IMG/VR virus record: IMGVR_UViG_3300017963_000003
Location: 1-64,000 of that record
DNA: 64,000 nt
Reading direction: 5' to 3' (one strand)
Origin: a virus
Part shown: positions 41,907-49,011 of the stretch, piece after piece
Position numbering within the stretch: the stretch's first letter is position 1
How the letters are laid out: each line of letters starts with the position of its first letter
Translations under genes and position numbers: made by a program
The notes under the pieces: generated by a model
Seen by the model: the letters and a program-made list of their open reading frames with translations, nothing else
Databases searched by the model: none
Told to the model about the DNA's origin: nothing

Positions 41907-44212
41907 CGTGCGCCCATCCGGGTAGAGCTATTCTGAGAAACCCGTTTCCTCGATTCTATCAGAGAAGATGTCGTTCCTTTTTTACCCACAGCGGGTTTTG
42001 AAATACCGTCAGAAGACTCACTCACGTTGGAGTTCATCGTGCGGTCCTTGGCACGAGCCTCCCTGCGAACCTTCTGCGGAGAGCGGCGTCTAGACTTTCT
42101 ACCAGCCTGCGGTTTGTCTGCGGAGGAGACTGCCTTCTGGACCTTCCCTCGACGTTCCGTCTGATCAGGAACCGCCGCGTCCAGCTCCACGTCGGCGTCC
42201 GTATCGACATCGAGATCGTAGTCTCCGCTAGACAGAATATCCGGGTCTTCGTCGATCAGGTCCTCCCGAACCCTTTCCTCGTCAACGTCCATACCCCCAC
42301 CGTACCCAGGAGCCATCGGAGCCTCTACCGGGGCTTGATCACGCAAAACATCCAAGAGAGGGCCAAACGTCTCCCGAAACTCACCACCCAAGGCCTGTCC
42401 GGCGATCTCGAAACCACCGATGAGCTTCTCCCAGCTACCGGCCATCGTGTTGAAGACCTTGTTCTGCTGAGCGTAGATGCGGTGATACACCTCTTGACGC
42501 TCAGAAACAGGAGTCAAGAGAATCTGAGCCTCCCCTTTGAGGCCGACCATCAACACCGAGACCAGGTCCACCAGGATCGCCAGGATCGCCTCACCGATAC
42601 GCGCCATCCCGCGAATCAGCTCTCTCCGAGTACGGTGCAAAGAGGAGACACGCTCGCTCTCCGTCTGGAAAGCCTTGCGAAGCTCTTTTCGCTCTTTCTC
42701 GGACAGGTCCTCCAGCTTGCCACCCTCAGCTAGCTTCTCCCCCGCGTCCCAAACCAACTGAGCAGTCCGGTTCTTGACGTTCAGAAGCTTCGAAGTGGCG
42801 TAGATCCCCCGACTCCGCGACGTAGAGGTCTTGGACTTCAGAGTACGTACGGTGGAACGGATGAGATTCTCCAAAAACTGGTCATCATCCCCCTTAGAGA
42901 TGCGGCGCAGACCGTCGTCGAACCTCAGCATCAACGAAACCGCATCCGCCTCCTGGTCCTGGTACATGTCCCTAGCAAGAACGATCTTGAGCTGATCGTC
43001 CAGCTTCGTAAACGACGTCATCAGATCGGCTACAACACCTTCGGCCTGCTTCCCCGCGTACCTCTCGGACAACCCATGCGCGGAGTAGAAATCGATCACC
43101 TTCCCCGCGAAAACAGCAGCCGTCTCCGCCTGTACGCCCATTCGCGAAAGAGGATCAGCAGCAGACATAACGATGCGCGTGAAGTTACGAACACCGATAG
43201 CGCTCCGAGCACCGGCAGCGGTCAACCGAGTGTAGAACCCCGCAGCGTCATCCAACTTCATCCCGTAGTCGCGAACGAGACTCGTGATGTCCCCCATGGC
43301 CTCCGCCGTGGCGAAGTTGAAGTGCTTCCCTATACCCAGCGCCAGGGTGACGACGTTCTTCCCCACCTTCCCCAACCCATCATCAAAGGTCTTCAACATG
43401 TCAGAAGCGCGGAAGCCATTGTCGACCATCAACTTCACCGCGCCCTGGGTTTCTTTCCGACCCACACCCCATTGCCACTGGGCACGCTCACCCCAGTTGG
43501 CAAACCACCGAGTGGCTCTCCGGGAACTCGCTGAGAACAGCGAGTCCACACTACCCTCGAAGAGGTTGGCCATCTCGGACATCTCAGCACGCCGACGGTC
43601 ACGCTCTGTGTACCCGAGAACCATCGCCCCGATGAGACCACCGACAAAACCCGTAGCCACTCCCCCTGGAATCTTGCGCAGAACGCTCTGTAGCTGTTTC
43701 TTGACCGAAGCTGCCTCTTTGCCAACAAACTTCGCAAGACGTGATTGCCGCTCTTCGGCCTCATCAGTGGCGCTGTCTGCCTCCTGGGCCACCTTCTCGG
43801 TCGACTTCAGGGCCTCCTCGGCATCGTTCTTAGCCCCTGCCGTATCCGGGACCGGCGGAAGAGGTTGCGTCTTCTCGGGGGCTTCCCCTCGGGGGTCCTC
43901 GTTACCGAGAAAGTTTTCGATCTTCAACGACCGGAGCTTGTCGAGAGCGCTGCTCATGGTGCGCTCCTGTCGGTCGTACGCGCTGAGGCTGCTCTCAATC
44001 TTGGACACCGAGGCATCCGTCATGGGAAGAATCAACGGAGGAGGATCACCCACTGAACCGGAACCCAACGTGATGTCGTCCGATGCACGCATAACGCGCG
44101 CTGAAAGCATCTGAATCGTGTTCCCCAGCTCAGTGTATGCTCGCGTGGTACCCTCTAGCTGAGAACTCAGCCAAGGGAGATCAACTACGAGCCGTGGAAT
44201 ACCGTCGGTCAT
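41903..44212 (-). CDS. Tape-measure-like protein 2
   Basis: The 769-residue product is clearly paralogous to its upstream neighbour. Both carry P-G-G-V followed by a Gly-rich hydrophobic helix and G-Y-x-E-R-D-R, then R-A-T-R-W/F-F, K-E-T-Q, G-L/K-V-G-K-N-V, a conserved R-S-A-I/M-G-I/V segment, Y-A-G-K/N-Q-A, and the R-V-S-S-L-H-R/K-T-x-R-x-L-I/Y-R element before a hydrophobic helix. The C-terminus is basic (R-K-S-R-R-R-S). It starts and ends with ATGA overlaps, so the three genes are translationally linked. Together they probably form the tape measure or inner tail rod. Confidence 0.7.
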   Translation of the reverse strand: MTDGIPRLVVDLPWLSSQLEGTTRAYTELGNTIQMLSARVMRASDDITLGSGSVGDPPPLILPMTDASVSKIESSLSAYDRQERTMSSALDKLRSLKIENFLGNEDPRGEAPEKTQPLPPVPDTAGAKNDAEEALKSTEKVAQEADSATDEAEERQSRLAKFVGKEAASVKKQLQSVLRKIPGGVATGFVGGLIGAMVLGYTERDRRRAEMSEMANLFEGSVDSLFSASSRRATRWFANWGERAQWQWGVGRKETQGAVKLMVDNGFRASDMLKTFDDGLGKVGKNVVTLALGIGKHFNFATAEAMGDITSLVRDYGMKLDDAAGFYTRLTAAGARSAIGVRNFTRIVMSAADPLSRMGVQAETAAVFAGKVIDFYSAHGLSERYAGKQAEGVVADLMTSFTKLDDQLKIVLARDMYQDQEADAVSLMLRFDDGLRRISKGDDDQFLENLIRSTVRTLKSKTSTSRSRGIYATSKLLNVKNRTAQLVWDAGEKLAEGGKLEDLSEKERKELRKAFQTESERVSSLHRTRRELIRGMARIGEAILAILVDLVSVLMVGLKGEAQILLTPVSERQEVYHRIYAQQNKVFNTMAGSWEKLIGGFEIAGQALGGEFRETFGPLLDVLRDQAPVEAPMAPGYGGGMDVDEERVREDLIDEDPDILSSGDYDLDVDTDADVELDAAVPDQTERRGKVQKAVSSADKPQAGRKSRRRSPQKVRREARAKDRTMNSNVSESSDGISKPAVGKKGTTSSLIESRKRVSQNSSTRMGAR

Positions 44213-46578
44213 TCGCTGTTCGGCCTCTTGAGGATATTCTTCTGGGCTTCCTGGTTGGCAGTCCCGGCGTCACCGGCACTGAGCACCGTCTTGCCTTTGC
44301 TGGCACCCACCTGCTGGTCCACCTGGGAGCGCTTCTTCTGTCTCTTGTAAGCACGGCGTATACGAGCCAACTCTTTCTTCTGCAAATGCCCCTCTACGGC
44401 GCTCGCCCTCTCTTCCAGTGCCTGAGTGCGCCTACTCCACTTCTGGAAGTCTTCGCTCGGTGCCTCGCCTTCTTCAGGAGCGTGCATGAGCTTCATCATC
44501 TCCGACGCCCACGCAGCGTTCTTCAAGAAGTCGACCGTCATCTGGTCCTTGACCTGACGACGAAAGTCCTCGTCCCCCGCCAGGTCACTAAAAACACTCC
44601 CTAGCTCCTTGGCAGCCGCATCCGCATCCTCCAGAGAGGTAATAGGCCTCATGCCGCCGCCCGTAGGAACCTTGTAGTTCAGTGCGTCCAAAAGGGGCTT
44701 GAAGTCCCGTCCGAACTCCTTACCCAAGATGCCGGGAACCATACCCGCGCCCTTCATGATCTGGTCCACACCGGTACCCATGTGCGCGTTCAGCGTGTCG
44801 AGTTGATCACTGATGCGACTCAGCTCGGTCTGCACCTGACCGGGGCTACCTGAAACCGCAGCGGAAACGATATCCGGGAGCGCACGGATACCTGTCACGA
44901 TAACCCCTAGCAGCCCCACGAGAACCTTGATCAAGCCGCGACCGATCTCACCTATCGCACGGTAGAGACGACGCTGCGTCTTGTGCAACGATGATACCCG
45001 CTGACTCTCCGTCATGAAGGCACGACGCAGGTGCTTCGTCTCATCCTTCGACAGCTCGGACAAATCGTTGGTCCGCGCGAGCTTCTCCCCCAGATCGTAC
45101 AACGTCGCCGCCGTACGGTTATCCATACCCTGGTACTCCATGACACGGATGGATTGAGCACGACTACGACCACCGCGACTGGACCACTGAGTGAAAAGCA
45201 CCAACGCCTTCTGCATGAAGTCGTCGCCCCCACCCTCAGCAACACGAAGAAAACCGTCCTCCCACTTCTGGAGGGCGTCCAGCGCGTTCAGCTCAGGGAA
45301 CATCTGCTGCGCCAGAACAGCCTTCATGCTCGGGTTGAGGTTCGCGAGACCTGCGGACATGCCACCGATGACCTGCGAGGCCTGATTGCCCGCGTATCGG
45401 GGATCGAGCCCCATGTCCTCGTAGTGCTTCCGGATGGTCTCCATGACGGACGCAACGTTGGACACGTCAACGCCGTACTGCTGCATCGCGGAGGAGCCTG
45501 AGATGACAGAATCGACGAACCTACCGATACCCATCGCGCTACGCTGCCCCGCGAAAGCCAGCTTGACGTACTTGTCCGTAGCGGTATCGAGAGAATCACC
45601 AAGCTCAGTAGTGATCTTGATGATGTTGCTCATGGAGGTACCGGTCTTCTGGTTGAAGTGCTTGTCCACGGCGATGGACGCAACAGTCACGTTCTTGCCA
45701 ACAAGACCCAAGTCTTTGTTGTACGTGGTCATGAAGTCCTTCGACCGGTACCCAGCGTCAACCATGCTCTTCAGTACAGCCTGCGTTTCCTCCTTGGCCA
45801 CCCCGTAGAACCACTGCGCGGTCTCTTGGAACCCAGAGAAGAACCGAGTAGCTCGCTTCGATGCTTTCGAAGAAAGCGCCTCTCCGGTAGCTTCGAAGAC
45901 ATTCAGAATCTCTCCCGATTGCCACCGAAGACGGTCCCTCTCCTGATACCCCATGACCATCGCAGCCAGGAGACCCCCAGCGATGCCCCCGGCAGTCATA
46001 ACGCCGCCAGGAACATGACTGAGCACGCTCTTGACCTGACCCTTGGCGGCGTCCAGCTCAGACTTCAAGTACCGCTTAGCGCGGTTGATAACCATCACCG
46101 AGGCCTTATCGGCCTCCTGAATCTTCTTGATCGACTCCAAAGCCGCATGCTTGACCTCGTCGGAGGACATGCTGGCCAGGCGAACGCTCTCCTTGACGAT
46201 TTCCGCCTTGGCCTCCGCTGCGCTGAGCTGAGGAGGTGTGGGGTCCTTGGTAGCGGCCCCCATCTTGACCCCCGACAGGCGAGTCATGTCGTTAGCGATC
46301 TTCTCGCTATGACGTGACATCTCTTCGAGGAGGTTGGACGTAGAGCCTACCCCGGACTCCATGATCTGGACCGACCGCTCCATCTGCGGAGTGATCGAAG
46401 AGAGACTGACATTGACCGACGCCGCCTGCTCCTGGAGAGAGACCAGCTCTTCGTCCGTACGGGAAATGAGACCCTGAAGAGACCTGCCGAAATCCGTGTA
46501 GGTCCTCCGAACGTCGTCGATCTGAGCCTGGAACTTATCCAGGTCGAATCGAAGCAGGTACTCTTCAGTGGTCGCCAT
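44209..46578 (-). CDS. Tape-measure-like protein 1
   Basis: The 789-residue product directly follows the tail assembly chaperone pair, the standard position of the tape measure. It is helical, with a coiled-coil-like N-terminal 160 residues, a Gly/Ala hydrophobic helix and G-Y-Q-E-R-D-R-L-R (about 205-235), the shared central body, and a second hydrophobic segment near 550-590 (V-L-V-G-L-L-G-V-I-V-T-G). The C-terminal end is Lys/Gln rich. The ATG at 46578 forms a TGATG overlap with the chaperone frame. It fits with proteins 2 and 3 as a tandem gene family. Confidence 0.75.
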   Translation of the reverse strand: MATTEEYLLRFDLDKFQAQIDDVRRTYTDFGRSLQGLISRTDEELVSLQEQAASVNVSLSSITPQMERSVQIMESGVGSTSNLLEEMSRHSEKIANDMTRLSGVKMGAATKDPTPPQLSAAEAKAEIVKESVRLASMSSDEVKHAALESIKKIQEADKASVMVINRAKRYLKSELDAAKGQVKSVLSHVPGGVMTAGGIAGGLLAAMVMGYQERDRLRWQSGEILNVFEATGEALSSKASKRATRFFSGFQETAQWFYGVAKEETQAVLKSMVDAGYRSKDFMTTYNKDLGLVGKNVTVASIAVDKHFNQKTGTSMSNIIKITTELGDSLDTATDKYVKLAFAGQRSAMGIGRFVDSVISGSSAMQQYGVDVSNVASVMETIRKHYEDMGLDPRYAGNQASQVIGGMSAGLANLNPSMKAVLAQQMFPELNALDALQKWEDGFLRVAEGGGDDFMQKALVLFTQWSSRGGRSRAQSIRVMEYQGMDNRTAATLYDLGEKLARTNDLSELSKDETKHLRRAFMTESQRVSSLHKTQRRLYRAIGEIGRGLIKVLVGLLGVIVTGIRALPDIVSAAVSGSPGQVQTELSRISDQLDTLNAHMGTGVDQIMKGAGMVPGILGKEFGRDFKPLLDALNYKVPTGGGMRPITSLEDADAAAKELGSVFSDLAGDEDFRRQVKDQMTVDFLKNAAWASEMMKLMHAPEEGEAPSEDFQKWSRRTQALEERASAVEGHLQKKELARIRRAYKRQKKRSQVDQQVGASKGKTVLSAGDAGTANQEAQKNILKRPNSE

Positions 46579-47411
46579 CAATCACTCTCCACGATCACAG
46601 TCGGCCTGTCGAGGCTCGGTTCTGCCTCCACGGACTTGTCCGATGTGACTTGGACCGACACCAAATCAACGTGCTCCACAATGTGCTGCTGAGAATGCTC
46701 GCGCTTCATGTCATGCCGGGCTTGACCGATAGTGCGCGCAGCGACATCCGACAGGGAGTTTTCCTCGATGTCGTCTTTGTTGAGAACCAGAGACTCCAGA
46801 AGGGCCTGGTTGTCCCGACCACCCCAGGACATCATCCGTTGCAGCTCCTCAGGGGTGCTGTCGCACTCGACGTCGCCGTCGTCCTCCATGAAGGCTTCCA
46901 GCTCGTCGGGGGTCATCTCCACGACACCGGTATCGACGGGGCGACCGTCGTCACCAACCTGGCCCGATGCAGCGAGCTGACCCGCCACCTCCTGCTGGGT
47001 ATGGAGCTGTTCGGTACGGTCTTTGATCATCGAGAGGACGTCATCACGCCCAGTCATCACAGAAAGTGGCATGATCTCGTCAGGAGTAGGCATCCGAAGC
47101 AACCCCGTCTCCTCGTCCTCCACCGGACACAGGTTGAGGCCCAACATGCTCACCACCTGGTCTTTCACTATGTCCGCCATCAGCTCGATGTCCTTGTACC
47201 GATCCAAGTCCTCCTTGTTCATCGCCTCAAGCTCAAACACCCACTGGGTATCGTTCATCCCCTTGATACGGGGGTCCCCGATGGGGATCTGTCGCTTCGT
47301 CAAGACCTTGGCCTTGATCCGAAGGCGAGAAGCTATTCGTCGCCAGACGGGGAAGACTCGGTCCCAGTGGGCTTCTCGCCCTCTTCCGAACCCTCCCCGG
47401 AGGATTTTTTT
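46578..47411 (-). CDS. Tail assembly chaperone, downstream frame expressed by -1 frameshift (gpT-like)
   Basis: The frame is open from the A7 slippery run (47405-47411) to 46578 without a stop. After a shift it continues for about 275 residues through an Arg-rich bridge to a helical acidic domain (with M-T-P-D-E-L-E-A-F-M near the middle). The only independent start is a TTG at 47303 with just AAGG before it, so frameshift expression is favoured. The fusion with the upstream gene would be about 430 residues, like the G/GT chaperones that coat the tape measure during tail assembly. It overlaps the first tape-measure-like gene. Confidence 0.75.
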   Translation of the reverse strand, partial: KKILRGGFGRGREAHWDRVFPVWRRIASRLRIKAKVLTKRQIPIGDPRIKGMNDTQWVFELEAMNKEDLDRYKDIELMADIVKDQVVSMLGLNLCPVEDEETGLLRMPTPDEIMPLSVMTGRDDVLSMIKDRTEQLHTQQEVAGQLAASGQVGDDGRPVDTGVVEMTPDELEAFMEDDGDVECDSTPEELQRMMSWGGRDNQALLESLVLNKDDIEENSLSDVAARTIGQARHDMKREHSQQHIVEHVDLVSVQVTSDKSVEAEPSLDRPTVIVESD

Positions 47412-47869
47412 GCTGCGTCCTGGGCGTCCTCCCTACGCTGTTCGAGAGACTCCCAGAAACCCCACATCTCCTCCAGACGCTCCGGAGGACGCTCCGCCAG
47501 GTACTGCATCAGGTACTCGGCCGCGAAGTACTTCTGATTGTAACGCCCCCGACCATCGACGAGCTGCACGATCTGACGTCCCTCCTCGGTGCTCTCCCAC
47601 TCCTCGCGGAAGAACTCGAAGACAGGAATTCCGTTGATGGCGCGAATGCCGATGGACAGTGTGGGCAACCTCCAGGAAGAAACCGTCGAGATGCGCGACC
47701 CGGTGTTGATGAACGAGTTACGCCAGTTCGACTCTTCCTCCGTCAGCAGACGTATCGTCCACTCACGGCCCATCCACAGGAAAGTATCCTCGATGGTCTC
47801 GCCATCGAGTTCCCGAGCAAGGTCCAGCAACATCTTTTTGGGACTTTGATTGTCGTTTGAAGGCAACAC
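47333..47869 (-). CDS. Tail assembly chaperone, upstream frame (gpG-like)
   Basis: The GTG at 47869 has GAGGAG with eight-base spacing and gives 178 residues. The product has D-T-F-L-W-M-G-R-E-W-T-I-R-L-L, S-I-G-I-R-A-I-N-G-I-P-V-F-E-F-F and a charged helical end, the general build of phage tail assembly chaperones. After codon 155 the message contains A-AAA-AAA-T, the classic slippery heptamer in the right phase. Most ribosomes would stop at 47333; a fraction would shift -1 into the downstream frame. Two hairpins lie just upstream of the Shine-Dalgarno. Confidence 0.8.
   Translation of the reverse strand: MLPSNDNQSPKKMLLDLARELDGETIEDTFLWMGREWTIRLLTEEESNWRNSFINTGSRISTVSSWRLPTLSIGIRAINGIPVFEFFREEWESTEEGRQIVQLVDGRGRYNQKYFAAEYLMQYLAERPPERLEEMWGFWESLEQRREDAQDAAKKSSGEGSEEGEKPTGTESSPSGDE
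47405..47411 (-). promoter_or_regulatory. Programmed -1 ribosomal frameshift site (A AAA AAA)
   Basis: The minus strand reads GCA GCA AAA AAA TCC in the zero frame of the upstream chaperone. The heptamer A-AAA-AAA is correctly phased for a -1 slip, and the -1 frame is open for the next 275 codons. The gene order (chaperone frames, then tape measure) is where this recoding is widely conserved in tailed phages. Confidence 0.85.
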
Positions 47870-47885
47870 GGCTTTCGCTCCTCCT

Positions 47886-47924
47886 CCCGCTACGCGGGGT
47901 CTAATTGTGAGTCGCTTTCGCGAC
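47886..47924 (-). promoter_or_regulatory. Two small hairpins between tail-tube and chaperone genes
   Basis: On the minus strand GTCGC-GAAA-GCGAC (47911-47924, a GNRA tetraloop) is followed by CCCGC-GTA-GCGGG (47886-47898), which runs into the chaperone Shine-Dalgarno. There is no U-tract. They may stabilise the 3' end of the tube mRNA, act as a leaky terminator, or lower translation of the chaperones relative to the tube proteins. Confidence 0.5.
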
Positions 47925-47928
47925 AAAC

Positions 47929-48534
47929 CTACAACAGAGGTCTCACCTTGGTGTAGACCATCGTTGCGTTGACTGAGACGATACGGTCTCCTTGCGCTTG
48001 CATGTTCCGACCCAGACTGGTGAACCAGCAACCCGAGTACCAGAGCTTCTCCACGCTCACTTCCATCCCCTGAGGGACGGCCCCGGTGTCGATACCATCG
48101 AGGTCGTTCTCGGTCCCGATACCCAGTGCACCCCCGACCTTAGTGTTGCCGAGAGTGTTGAGCATGCTGTCGCTGACCGACTGAAGCCACGGGGTGAACG
48201 GGGAGTCGTCCTTCTTCCCGTACCTGACCCATTTCTCCTCAACGTCGAACGGGTTGTGCTGGTCGGTGAGCATGTAGAGTGCCTTGTCGGTCCCCCAGAT
48301 CTCCTCCATCTTCTTCGTGAAGAGATCGTACCTCGCCACCTGAACGGTCTGGGAAGACGAGATGCCGGCAACGTGCTCGATGGGCGCCCCGAGACCGACA
48401 GCGTTGATCTCGTACTTCGGCTTGACGTCCCTCGCCTGGGAAGGAGCCCACGTCTGGATATGTCCGATGGTCTTCCCGCCCGCTCTGATAGAGATCGCAT
48501 GGCTAGTGCGTACTTGCGTGACGGGTACTGGCAT
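47929..48534 (-). CDS. Tail-tube-like protein, long paralogue
   Basis: The 201-residue product is a paralogue of the gene just upstream. Both begin M-P-V-P, then R-T-S-H-A-I-S-I, share I-G-x-I-Q-T-W-A-P, T-V-Q-V-A-R-Y-D-L-F, K-M-E-E-I/V-W-G-T, and end G-C-W-F, G-R-N-M-Q-A-Q-G-D-R-I-V, V-N-A-T. This copy has about 55 extra residues after E-K-W-V-R-Y (Gly/Asp/Ser-rich, with K-V-G-G-A-L-G-I-G). Size, position after the sheath and before the chaperones point to the tail tube family. The insertion may mark a specialised ring such as a tube end. Confidence 0.68.
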   Translation of the reverse strand: MPVPVTQVRTSHAISIRAGGKTIGHIQTWAPSQARDVKPKYEINAVGLGAPIEHVAGISSSQTVQVARYDLFTKKMEEIWGTDKALYMLTDQHNPFDVEEKWVRYGKKDDSPFTPWLQSVSDSMLNTLGNTKVGGALGIGTENDLDGIDTGAVPQGMEVSVEKLWYSGCWFTSLGRNMQAQGDRIVSVNATMVYTKVRPLL

Positions 48535-48541
48535 GTGAGGC

Positions 48542-48988
48542 CTAGAGCGGTCGGATCTTGACGTAGTTGAGGGTCGCGTTGACCATCACGATACGGTCGC
48601 CCTGAGCTTGCATGTTGCGACCGATCTGCGAGAACCAGCAACCCTCGTAGTGGTAGAACTCGGTAGCGCCGTCCGGGTTTCTCCACTTCTCGCGCAGCTC
48701 CAAGGGATTGAGCTGGTCGGACAGCATCCAGAGAGCCTTCGCCGTACCCCAGACCTCCTCCATCTTGGAAGCAAAGAGGTCGTAACGCGCCACCTGGACG
48801 GTCAGGCCGGTGATGTTCCCCGGAACGTTCTCCGTCACCTCACCACTCGTCTCCGACCGCAACTCGTACGTTGGCGTTATGGTACGAGACTGGTTGGGCG
48901 CCCACGTCTGGATCTGCCCAATGGGCACCCCTCCTGCCAGGATCGATATTGCATGGCTGGTGCGGATGTTTGTCTGCGGAACTGGCAT
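48542..48988 (-). CDS. Tail tube protein, short paralogue
   Basis: The 148-residue product follows the tail sheath gene, the standard place of the tube protein in myoviruses, and has a strong GGGAGGAGG Shine-Dalgarno. Strand-forming segments (H-A-I-S-I, T-V-Q-V-A-R-Y-D-L-F, R-I-V-M-V-N-A-T-L-N-Y-V) alternate with one helix. It is the compact version of the pair and therefore the better candidate for the repeating tube subunit; the longer copy next to it has an insertion. The family was assigned by size, fold-like composition and synteny. Confidence 0.75.
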   Translation of the reverse strand: MPVPQTNIRTSHAISILAGGVPIGQIQTWAPNQSRTITPTYELRSETSGEVTENVPGNITGLTVQVARYDLFASKMEEVWGTAKALWMLSDQLNPLELREKWRNPDGATEFYHYEGCWFSQIGRNMQAQGDRIVMVNATLNYVKIRPL

Positions 48989-49011
48989 CTCTTAGCCTCC
49001 TCCCCTCTCGC

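Noticed and set aside
47870-48031. N-terminal extension of the tail assembly chaperone
   Set aside because: It would overlap the end of the tube-like gene and read through the two hairpins; the GTG at 47869 has a good Shine-Dalgarno.
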